From the NCBI GenBank assembly GCA_000708835.1, contig DF237586.1, forward strand, positions 1 through 48,449: a stretch of 48,449 bases of DNA, given 5' to 3'. Source of the stretch: Klebsormidium nitens. Lineage: Eukaryota > Streptophyta > Klebsormidiophyceae > Klebsormidiales > Klebsormidiaceae. The position numbers and the translations under genes were made by a program. The notes beneath the pieces were generated by a model, which did not search any database, had not been told where the DNA came from, and was given only the letters and a program-made list of their open reading frames with translations. This document shows positions 1 to 9,287 of the stretch, piece after piece. Each line of letters begins with the position of its first letter. The first letter of the stretch is position 1.

Positions 1-233
1 TGAGTGAGAGTGGATGACTTGGAACGCAGAGTCAGTGTGCCAGCCTGGGCCGGATGATCATCATGTTGGAGGGGCGCCACCACTGCCAGGAGGATTGGAT
101 TCGATAGCATATTTAATCAAGAGCAAGCGTTCAAGCTTGCCATACGGTATAATAATACAGGCATTGGGGGAACAACTGCACACGAACCCTTCTTTGGCTT
201 CGGTCAACACACCATGGGCACTCTAGAAGGCAC

Positions 234-680
234 TCATTGACGCACGTCTGAGCAATGCACTGCTGCACATGGGTGATGAATGCAGGACATACAAGAAGCT
301 GGCCATGCGCGCAGGCCAAGGTGCTTGCAGGAGCCTGATGGGGTGGTGCAATGTTCGGCTTTGTCAGATACATCATCCTTCTTAGCATTGACCTCTGTAG
401 CTTCTTCTGTTCTCTGTTTCTTGTGGTTTGGATCCTTGGCTTCTTGCTGTTCAGCTTCACAAGCTTCCAGTTTCTGCGAACTCTCTTCTCGACCCTCACC
501 ATCTGAGGGTTGACCGGCAAGTAGGCTTCTAGCAGCATTGTAGAATGTGGAGTCGATAGAGCGCCGTTCTGACCAGGGACATGCCCATGCATTGATTGAG
601 GTACAGACATACGCCCAAGCTTTCTCAGGATTCTTAGCTTTGACAGCGGCCTCAACCTTTTTAGCATGTGGGAAGTCCAC
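234..680 (-). CDS. possible exon of an unrecognised polar protein (tentative)
   Basis: An open minus-strand frame of about 148 codons with no in-frame ATG near its start, so if real it is an exon entered through a splice acceptor. The product is very polar: a Lys/Ala-rich start, then a Glu/Gln/Lys/Asp-rich middle with a basic patch (KKQRTEE). I recognise no domain. The reading frame on the other minus-strand phase (131-712) is also open, which weakens the case. Its 5' end overlaps the first exon of the divergent C2orf69-like gene by about 15 bases, so either this exon is not real or the C2orf69-like start lies further in. It could equally be chance open sequence. Confidence 0.22.
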   Translation of the reverse strand: MDFPHAKKVEAAVKAKNPEKAWAYVCTSINAWACPWSERRSIDSTFYNAARSLLAGQPSDGEGREESSQKLEACEAEQQEAKDPNHKKQRTEEATEVNAKKDDVSDKAEHCTTPSGSCKHLGLRAWPASCMSCIHHPCAAVHCSDVRQ

Positions 681-2519
681 TTGAAGAGAGCCTCAAATGG
701 GCACTTCAGCAACCTGCTCTCTGGTTATAGATCTACCTCCCTACCAGCGACTGCTCCTCGAATCTTTGCCCATGTAGAAGCCCCCAGGGCTATCAGAGCG
801 TGCTCTTTTCCTTTGAGATCCTGGAGCCGCACTGTATGGAGTGGCATCCTGGCAGCGTCTTTGCTGAGCGGGCCATGGACTGGTGGTAGCTCTCAAGCTG
901 TCGTCTTGGAAAGCAGACAGGCGATCAGTGATGCTCTAGCTCAACAAACTATGAAGGATCAGCACTCCAGCCTTCTAAGACAGAGGGTGACAAGCGGCAA
1001 GCCAGTCGCTGCCCCGATGGCCCAGGCAGCGGTTAAAGAAGCAGCCAGTGACACCAAGTCCCCCGTGCGGTCAGAGGGGTACCTGAACGCTAAGGGGCAC
1101 AACGGTCAAATCAACCGCGTCTACTACTCTGTCCCCAAAGGCCAGGTTTGGGTCTTACCCTCACACCCTTTCTAAAGCTAGGTCTTTTGAAGGCTCTGAC
1201 CATCAAGAGATGGACATATGGGTGTCAGTGCAGCGCTAGGCAGAACAAGTGACGTGCAGGAAGTGTGTTCCAATCTGTGCTCGATGCCCAAACCTAGTTG
1301 AGAATGATGTCTGTGGTCAAATATGAATCATGCCGACTGTAGCCATTCCTGCGTCTTGGTACAAAGCCGGTTTCTAGAGTCTGACTTTCTCGAGCTTGTG
1401 GACAGGGACACTTTCAACTTATGACTCGCTCTGGACACTCCCTCAAAACTCCTAACTTGCCTAAACTGGTGCACACATCGTGATCGCCAGTCTGCTTGTA
1501 TGCTGACTTCATGTCGCATGTCCCTCTCGCAGGCTGCCACTCAGAACGCTCTGTACTTTGTTGGGGACTACGTTGACGGCGACGGAGACGCCCTGATTGA
1601 GCGGCTTAACACCGGGGAGGGCGTCGCGGCGACTCTCCTCCCAAAGTTAGACCCGGGGTCAAACCTGTTCATTGTGTACCCCTCCATGTACCAGGACCGC
1701 ATCTGGGCGTGCTACACCAGCATGCTCCCCGCCACTAGCCGCACCGGCGAACCCCTGGGCTTCGATGGGAAAGACCCCATGGCTGCGCGGCAGCTGGGGG
1801 CCCTGCTCCAGGACGCCCTCCGACAAATTTCGGCCTTCCCTGAGGGGACCCAAGGGGGGAACGAGGAAGCGTCTGCGAACAATGAAGCGGGCCGGTCAGC
1901 AGCCGGACTGCCGGTGGGACATACGGAGACGTCCGTTCCCGGCGTTTCGGCACCCTCCGCTTCCGCGTTGCCCACTTTCGTCATGGGCTTCTCCAAGGGT
2001 GGGGTCGTGCTGAACGAGATCCTTGCAGAGATAGCCGCTCTGGAGGACCGCCGGCCAGCAAGCGGCGCCAGTGGGCGAGAATCTAATACCGTGGGGAAGG
2101 TGCGCTCATATACGAGTTCGTCTGGAGGGGCGAAGTCCTCTGGGGAGGGTTTCAGCGGAGCGGAGGCCTTCCTCGAGAGCATCACCGAAGTACACTATGT
2201 CGACGTCGGGCTCATCTGTCCCGGCGCATACCTTACCGACCCGCAAAAGCTGAGCAACGTGGTGCGGAGGGGGGCAAGGAATCCTCTTACGATCGGCCTA
2301 CATGGAACCCCCCGGCAGTGGGAAGAGAGGCGGCGGCCATGGATAGGGGAGGAGAAGGACCGCATGCTGGCGACCCTGCGCGCAGAAGCAGCGGCTGCTG
2401 GTGCGAACAGTGGCTTCGAGGTCTTTGAGAGGGGCTACTGTGAAGGGGGAAAGGTTGGCATGAGAATGCACTTTGAGATCGTCGATCTGGCGGACTTTGG
2501 ACGGCCAGGACCGGCATAG
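666..2519 (+). CDS. C2orf69-like (UPF0565) predicted mitochondrial alpha/beta-hydrolase
   Basis: Two exons: 666-1145 and 1533-2519, joined in phase 0 (CAG|gtttgg ... cgcag|GCT), about 488 residues. Exon 2 aligns by eye with the C2orf69 family: a start like YFVGDYVDGDGD, a nucleophile-elbow-like MGFSKGGVVLNE (GFSKG), a following acidic strand (VHYVDVGL), then HGTPRQWEERRRPWIGEE and a terminal MRMHFEIVDL. In animals the family is mitochondrial and tied to glycogen-branching-enzyme biology; the substrate is unknown. Exon 1 is Ser/Arg/Ala-rich and could be a mitochondrial presequence. ATG 666 is the longest start; ATG 952 in the same frame is an alternative. A low-complexity insert (Gly/Ser/Ala, about residues 260-320) separates conserved blocks. 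Exon 2 is GC-rich in third positions compared with flanking DNA. The family call is firm; function is inferred. Confidence 0.87.
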
Positions 2520-3670
2520 AAAGATTCGGGATATTGTACAGGAAGCACTGAACTTTAGTGGAAGGATTGTGTTGTTCTGCTATTTCGCTGTAAGTCTGCT
2601 CTACACTCGAACTAGGTGAAGGAATAGTGCACCGCTTCTGAAAGGACTCCATGGTGGCCAATGAAGCGCACAATGTCCTTTTGTACAGGCGTGTACTCGA
2701 GGCCAGCGGGGTTGAAAGATTTGACATGCTCGTCAAAAGCTTCTTAATCAAATTACGGGCCAGACCAGGTAGTGGACAGTTGTGCTTGCATGCAACCGCG
2801 TGACATGCATACATAGTGCATATCTGATCGATATTATGCGACTGGTGCAGTAGGGCGCAATCAGCTGTTGCTTACAGACTATGCCCAAGGAGTTTTGGAT
2901 TCCGACATTCCCGTCATTACGATCGAGGCCGGATTAAGAGACCATCAAGCTTCATATGGACGGTCATGCTGCCATGGGCCGCATGCAGATTTGATTCGTC
3001 TATTGCCCGCATAATTGCCAAAATGTATATGTACGTGTGTACGTTTTGCATGATGTGTACTTAGTATGACATGACTATAATATACATCGGGCTAGTCTCA
3101 TTGCAAGCACGAAAGTTGCAAGTTCATGCAGGAAGCAGCATGTTATCTTTACAAGAAGTCAGGCCAGGCTGGGCCAGGCTCGGGTGGAATGTAGCACGGG
3201 ACCTTCTTTGGCATGGAATTGTTATCATATCAGCTAGCTGCAGCAAGCTCCGACAATCTGCATGAAACCGCAAATGCGGGTGTTACAGCCCTCGGCGCAG
3301 TCATAGTATTTGTATATGATCTCCAAGTCTACAAATCGACTAAGTATCATTCAAATTAGTTTGAAATACGTCGGCCCGTCATGTAGACCCGTTGGTCTTC
3401 ACACGAGTTCCTCCCAAAAATTTGGAAGGAAGGTATTCAACGGACACGAAATACTACGACACCGTGTCAGGACACAAAAGATTAGATCTCGTGCTCGTTT
3501 GCACGGACTCACGAATATTGCCTGCGGCCAACGAGGCTTTGACCAGTGACCGCAGTCAGCCAGCGTCACGAGTGGCGATTCATGAGAAACCGCCACCATT
3601 CCTTTTTTACCCCAACAACTTTCGACAGACAGGGCCAGCTATTTACTGACCAGAGAGCCTTCCGCATGGA
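2520..3670. other. convergent intergenic region
   Basis: This stretch holds the 3' ends of the C2orf69-like (+) and DCD-GED (-) genes. It is AT-richer than the flanking exons. Short open frames on both strands lack splice logic or recognisable motifs, and I see no RNA gene. A small direct repeat (gccaggctgg followed by gccaggctcgg) lies near 3162-3184. Confidence 0.6.
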
Positions 3671-6057
3671 CTACCGTTTCCGTTTTCTGCGCCTCGCAGG
3701 CTGCCCACTTGCGGCCGTCCCGACTGCATCCAATCCCTGGTCCGAGCAGCCAAAGAGATCGGGGCTCAGCTTGAGCTCCTGCTGCAGCGTGTACTTGAGC
3801 TCGATGGGAATCTCGTCCGCCAGCCGCTTCAGCAGCACCTTCCAATAGGCGCCCACTTTGATTTGCAACCCCTCCGCCCGTTCTAGCTCTGCCGTTGCAG
3901 GGGCCCCAAACCGCTGCCGTAACCGTGTCCTCGCCTTGCCCACGCTGTCCTGCAGGTAGTGCGAATTGCTCGTAAAGATCACTGTCCGCCCCTTCTCCTT
4001 CGCCCGCTCTACGTATGCCAGCCCGCTCGCTTCAAACCGCGCCAGGCCATCTTGCAGAGCTCTTCTCCGTTGCTGCACCATGGCCGAGTGCTCGAGCGGC
4101 AACCCCTCAAGCGCCGCAAGCCCTTCGGTCAGCGCGGCCGCCTTGACTTCTCTCACCAGCGCACAGCAGGTCAGGTGCGCCTTCCCCACCTCCTCCTGGA
4201 CCAGCTCTCGCAGTACAGCTTCCTCGCCCCCGACAGAGCCCCCCAAGCCGAGCAGCTTAATCACGATTTTGTCTCGGTAGCTCTGCTCATAGAACTGTGA
4301 AGCCCTGGCCTGGAGCCGCCCATAGAAATTCTCCAGCACCGTTGCGACGGCCGACGACGGCCTTTCGCCCCAGCACTCTTCCCAAGCCAGGGCGCCCCCT
4401 GCCTCGGAGGCTTGGAGGAACGAGAACGATTGCGGAGCTATTAAAGCAGAGGGAGCGCCGTTCGTCGTTTTGGAGACGCGCCGCCGTTTTGCAGTGCTCT
4501 GCCAAAGTAGAAGAAGCGTGCTTGATTTAGTTGCATCATTGCGTAAAATTGATCCCACAGGAGGTGGCGTTGATTCTGTCGAACGCACGGCGAAACATAA
4601 AAGATCTTGAAAATTGAATAAGCAGTATTAAGGAGAACACGCCGAGGACCAGAGGTGGGAGAAAACTGCACGGACGAGCATGACAAGTCCCCAGAGGTCC
4701 TGGTCCATGACATGGGGCAATCATCAGACAGCTACACAGGAATAGAAGGATACCAAGACGCACCTGGTGAGAGGCATTTTGGCCTGCCATAAGGACGCCA
4801 ATGTCAAACGCAGGGCCTGCTGCTGGAAGGGAAGCGGTGGGCGCAATACAGACTGCTGGGGCTTGCACTGGAGGGCTGTAAACGGGGATGGGGCTGAGCG
4901 AAGGAAGCACACTGAATGGAGCGGTGTAGTAAGGGTATGGAGCTGGTGTTAAGTAAGGATATGTATAAGCCGCCGGCTGGAAGTAGGTGACAGGGTTCAC
5001 AACCAGCGGACAGGGTGCTGCAGGAACCAGCGGCGGAGAGAGCAAGGGGGGAGCTGGGGCGACGGTAGGGGGGCTGTCTGTCAGGCCAAACTCAGCTAGA
5101 AGGCTTTGCGTCTGAACTGTGTCTAACTCAAATAGGAACTTTCCGTTGGTGTAATAGTTCGCCTGCAGGATTGGCCCAAACACCTCCTCGGTGAGAACAG
5201 GGCACTGCTCCCATAGCTGCACTTGGACCTGCAGCAAGCAAGCATAGAAGTATGGACATCAACATGGACAACGACGTTGCCTTCTCGAAGACCCGTGAAT
5301 TTGGGGGGCTGTCCCTGTAGAAGCAGATTGAAGAGAGGACCCCCTTAAAGCTTACAGACCATCTGTGCAAGTCTGTTCACCGAACTGAGCGACCGGAATG
5401 TGCAGTCTTTGAAGCACGTTACCAATGCGGCAAACAAAAGGCCTCCGGCTCTCTCACCTGAGCGGGAAACCGAGTTGCAGAGAAGTTGTTGCCACTCCAA
5501 GCAGTTCTGTCAATCTCAAGGCCACCATTGCTGGTCGCACGGAAAACCCCGCTCAAGGTTCGGCTTTGGTAGTTGAAAAGAAAGAGCGGCAGCCCCGGAG
5601 TTATAAGGCGGACATAACTATAGTGATTAGAGGGGAGACCTGAAGAAAAGGCACCACAATGTCAATGCCAGGGACTCTAGCGACCTTTGTCTTGACAGAG
5701 GCAACCTTTCTTTATGGAGGACACAGCATTGTTACATGGTATGCACAGCTTTGTCTATCTTGAGCACTCCTTGAACAACAGATAAAGTGTCGACTGGCCG
5801 TCTGGGTTGATTGTGGACAACCACCGTAGTCAGAACAAACACGTGAATATCAGACATGAGATGCTTTTTAACATGGCTTAGGCAGTCCACGAGACCGCAG
5901 ACCCACCGAAAAGGCCCTTGCGTAGACAATCTGACTCTGTAGAGTTGGTGCAGCCCAAGATCACTCCGGCAAGTTCGGTGCAGCTAAGTTTTCTGCTGGG
6001 GGGGACGAAAGCTTGATGCCTCAAATGAGGAGAAAGGCCATACTTCTTCGCCCCCAT
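3671..6057 (-). CDS. DCD-domain protein with dynamin GED-like C-terminus
   Basis: Four exons on the minus strand: 6057-5907, 5639-5458, 5228-4764 and 4498-3671, with phases 1/0/0; about 541 residues. The DCD domain spans exons 1-3: ELAGVILGCTNSTESDCL, then LFG|LP, then YVRLITPGLPLFLFNYQSR, then FRATSNGGLEID, then RFPAQ|VQVQLW and ILQANYYTNGKFLFELD. These blocks are diagnostic of DCD, a plant-lineage module linked to stress and cell-death signalling. A Pro/Tyr/Ala-rich linker follows (about 160-265), then a basic KRRRVSK that could be an NLS. The last exon has no in-frame ATG near its start, so it needs an upstream exon; acceptor tttggcag at 4499 joins it in phase. It encodes a helical region ending in AYWKVLLKRLADEIPIELKY, resembling a dynamin GTPase effector domain, without any GTPase domain. 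The DCD call is strong; the GED call is moderate. Confidence 0.82.
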
Positions 6058-6913
6058 CCTCAACGAAACAATAACCAGCCTCGTGCCCTGATGGCAGAGG
6101 AACTCTTGAGCAACTTTCGCGCAGGCTCTGAGCTCCGTCCGTTTCTGGGTCCGAAGTCTGGAAAGTACCACAGCGCACGCTCCTTGCACAATCTGGCCCA
6201 CTTGCACAAAACAAATTAAAGCTTGCCACACCGGGCTGATCACTTGCAAAATCCGGGACGAGCACAGCGACACCAATCTACCTAAACGATCGCCATCCAC
6301 AGGAGGGATATTAGATCTGAAGCTGCGTAGTTTTAGCCCCTCCCCCTTGGCGAGCTCGCAGAAAGAGGTCACCGTTCCCAGGGAAACGATGACAATGGGC
6401 TCATGATATCCAGAAGCGCTAAGTTAGCTACCTCATCAATGACATCGAGTCATGCTCTGCCATGCTCTGCCTGCATGTGCACATGGCGATACCTATATCG
6501 AGCTGGCGGCCCGCCGGCGCGCCTTTGCCGAGGCGCGGCCGCGCCGTCCGGCACAAGGCGGCCGCGCGTCGCCTCCCGGCACAAGGCGGCCGCGCGTCGC
6601 CTCGGGCATGATGAACTTACTTATCGGAAAGGTCACGGTGCTCACTGCACGGCGCACGCACGCTTTCGAACAGGTCAGAATCGAAGGGATTGCCCAGGAC
6701 TGCCCAAATTTCGTGATCAGGTGCTCCGCATCTGGCTGCGTTGCCTTCACCTTGAACGATGTCACCAGTAGTCAACCTCTCTCATGGTTGAAGAAACGAC
6801 GAGGGTGACATTGAATCAACACGTTTGCTCAAGATTTCGGCTGACGCTGACAATCCCAAGAAAGCCACTAGGGGGCCACTAGTGGCAGTAGTTCCGCTTT
6901 TAGCTGAAGGGCA
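6058..6913. promoter_or_regulatory. divergent intergenic region, DCD-GED / rhodanese
   Basis: These 856 bases separate two head-to-head start codons and presumably hold both promoters and 5' UTRs. A very GC-rich patch with a 28-bp tandem repeat sits in the middle (6550-6605). Open frames at 6452-6808 (+) and 6493-6765 (-) cross the repeat, but I see no conserved motif in them. Confidence 0.45.
6550..6605. repeat. two 28-bp tandem copies, GC-rich
   Basis: Copies at 6550-6577 and 6578-6605 match over their first 26 bases (ggcacaaggcggccgcgcg...) and differ only in the last two. The patch contains repeated NotI-like gcggccgc cores and is far more GC-rich than its surroundings. A related half-unit (gcgcggccgcgcc) lies just upstream, near 6534-6546. 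Confidence 0.9.
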
Positions 6914-7899
6914 ATGGCGGCGGAGTATGGGAATGACAAAGAGCGGCTGGACGGAGTGATTGGAACGTATCGGGCCAAAAAGGCGGACTCGTTTCCCAAT
7001 GTGGAAGACCTGACGCCAGCAGAGGCACTCTCTCTCAGCCCTGAATCTGTTCTGTTTGTTGATGCAAGGAGTGATGGAGGTAAGCGTTCAGTTTCTTTGG
7101 CCACCATAGAAATTTGTGTCAGCATCCTAATTCCAGGGGCGTCAGCGAATTCTAGAGATGAAAGGGTCCGATCGGAGTTTCAGCAAGCTCCAAGGTGAGC
7201 CTGTGTATGATCTTCAGCATCATATTAAAGTACTCCTTCCTCATGATGTTGGTCACTCCTTGTTTCGCTGATGGTTGATGATCAATCAGGCAAGGCTGTC
7301 AATCCAGTCAATCTGCAGACTCCACAAGGCTTATGTCCAGCCTCCTCCTATACTGCAGAGAGAGCCATATCCACAATCCCAGGAGCTGTAACAAAGGAGG
7401 AGTTCTTGCGGGATGGAGAGAAGCTTGCAGCCGGGAAGGACCTGGTCGTCACTCACTGCGCCCTGGGCGCAAGAGGAGGCAATCTGGCTAAGCAGATCAA
7501 GGATACACATCCAGACTTGAAGGTGAGGTCAGTATGATATTGGCTGTTGAGCCAATAGTTGGTTCAAGTCAGCTTGGCAGAATCCAGGACAAGCAAGACA
7601 ATGGCTGCTTTTAACATTTTGAAAGGAGTCTCCGCCAGATTTGGAAAAAAAGGACACATTTCTTGGTCAATCAAGTTCCATAGGTTGAACCCATTTGAGA
7701 TCCTCTATGAAAGGTAGATCTTGTTGCCCTTTTGCAGGTCAAGAATCTCGAAGGTGCCCTCCTTGCTTGGGCGCATGCAGGTGGGCCTCTTGTTGATGCA
7801 AGTGGTGCACCCACAAAGAGCTTTCACCCCGGTGGTCCTGGACAGCTTAAGTTTGCACCAAAAGAGAATGGTTATGAGGCCAAGCTCGAGGAGCAATGA
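6914..7899 (+). CDS. single-domain rhodanese (sulfurtransferase-like) protein
   Basis: Three exons: 6914-7079, 7359-7522 and 7738-7899 (phases 1 and 0), 163 residues, starting at ATG 6914. The protein is one rhodanese fold. It has the central strand SVLFVDARSDGE, the segment AISTIPGAVTKEEF, the active-site loop VTHCALGARGGN with its Cys in the canonical C-x-x-G-x-R position, and the terminal NLEGALLAWAHAGGPLVD. The family moves sulfane sulfur or serves as a sulfur- or redox-sensing domain. No clear transit peptide is visible, so a cytosolic location is plausible. All three junctions restore the domain exactly. It starts head to head with the DCD-GED gene. The substrate is not predictable. Confidence 0.92.
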
Positions 7900-8785
7900 G
7901 GACCTTCAGCCCAGGTTAACTATCAGACGTCAAGTCTTCTTGCATATAGTGTATTCAAGTATTCAAGATTCGCTGTGGCGGTTGCGATGGTCTACTCTGC
8001 TTGGGTTGTTTGTTGAGTCGACAGATGAATTTTGGCGAGCTATTATAAAGCACACGTACTCTTGGCTTGTTGAACGCCTGTTGGATGTTTGTACACTGTG
8101 GCCCTTACTTTGTGCACGTGAAGGAAGACATAGCGGTAAGAGAAGGCTGCCGCACCTATTTTTGGCAGGAGCAAGCCAGCGCCATCCGGCCTGATCTGAG
8201 GTGCAACCGCACACCGAATCAGCGGAATGATTGATTACGTCGCATATGTACCCATTGATGTCAATGAAATACGTTGGTGAACGTCAAAATTTTAACCTAT
8301 GACCGAATTCCGCAAAGTCCCGGCTTCTGGCGGGCCTCCGCGTCCAACGAATTTGATGATGTCAACATTTTGAATGTCATATTCTCTCAAATGTTCGTGT
8401 CCTGTGTCCTTGCCTGAGACCTTAAATATCGCACTGTGTATGCTGTGATCGTGTAATAGCTGATCATTCATCTAAAATATGCACACGCGTAGCTAGATAT
8501 AGAGGTAGTTCGCACATGCACGGATTTTTCGCCTATCTCTGGTCGATGACATAAGATGCAAATGTGACCCTAGGGTCACATTTGCATCCACCATGAGAGC
8601 TCTTGGTGGAGAGACCCTGACTCAAATGATCATAGCATAGCGTGATCGTGCATCCCACACCGCATGTTGAGGAAATCAATTTTAGTGACTGCCGCCGCCT
8701 ACTAGTATAGATCATGTGTCTGAAGAACACTCCATAGATCTCAAGTCAGCGAGACATCACAGCAACTACGATTTTTTCACTGCAG
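7900..8785. other. non-coding region downstream of the rhodanese gene
   Basis: Probable 3' UTR and intergenic DNA. The frames at 7721-8194 (+) and 7963-8214 (-) overlap the rhodanese tail out of frame or lack motifs. The one notable object is the palindrome at 8555-8588. An upstream exon for the orphan exons at 8786 may lie here, but I could not identify it. Confidence 0.45.
8555..8588. repeat. perfect 34-bp palindrome
   Basis: The arm gatgcaaatgtgaccc (8555-8570) is followed by the centre TA and then its exact reverse complement (8573-8588). There is no mismatch and no spacer beyond the self-complementary centre. The arms contain ATGCAAAT, and the centre reads TGACCCTAGGGTCA. The flanking bases do not pair. 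Confidence 0.97.
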
Positions 8786-9155
8786 AAGCAATCGAGAGAC
8801 GGTGTGAGTGAACCAAGCTTTCACGGATTGTCACAGGTGAGCAACACTTCTGAGTACAGCCATACGGGCTGATGCATTTGTACAGGACTTGCCGACGAGA
8901 CCAGCGTCCAGAGCTTTGCTGACACCTATGAATCACCTAACAAACGGCTTAGCACCCATGTATCACCATGGGTCTGCCGGCGGCTCCTTGGGCTCTGGTG
9001 CTGCGGGGGCATACCAGGCCCTTTCGGCCAAGATGAGCGTCAGCCGCTCCATCAAAGCCCGCAACGCAGCCCCTTCACGGGCTGCCAAAGGATTGAACAA
9101 AGAAGGCACGCCCGCCGTGCCCTGCAAGACAAAATGGGGCTTGAAGAACGCTTAA
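8786..9155 (+). CDS. two orphan 3' exons of an unrecognised gene
   Basis: Exon 8786-8836 (51 bases, acceptor cactgcag, donor CAG|gtgagc) and exon 8886-9155 (acceptor gtacag) join in phase 0 across a 49-base intron. They give about 106 residues ending at a TAA. The product is basic and Ser/Ala/Gly-rich (for example SVSRSIKARNAAPSRAAKG) and ends in KTKWGLKNA. I recognise no domain. No in-frame ATG lies in the first exon, so the gene should start further upstream, or these may be extra exons of the rhodanese transcription unit, which lies on the same strand. The intron is shorter than most others in the window. Confidence 0.4.
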
Positions 9156-9287
9156 AGAAGTCCTGGCATGAAGTCGGGTGAATGCGATAAAAGGTCATGA
9201 AGCTGCTCTGCTGGGTGTTGCAAGAACGTCGTTGGGCCGTATTTGAAGTCTCGGCATGCGTGTCTCAATGTCACAAACTGCTAAATG

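Noticed and set aside
1712-2185. Long minus-strand frames opposite C2orf69-like exon 2
   Set aside because: They are antisense shadows of GC-rich coding sequence without family similarity.
4441-4713. Alternative last exon for the DCD gene in another frame
   Set aside because: It lacks any motif, overlaps the better supported GED-like exon and would leave that exon without a start.
4536-4763. Extension of DCD exon 3 into a hydrophobic tail that looks like a membrane span
   Set aside because: It follows a good donor (CAG|gtgcgt) and is read-through of an intron; the spliced form joins the GED-like exon in phase.
6452-6808. 118-codon + frame upstream of the rhodanese gene
   Set aside because: It runs through the GC-rich tandem repeat, has open frames opposite, and has no recognisable domain or splice link to the rhodanese exon.
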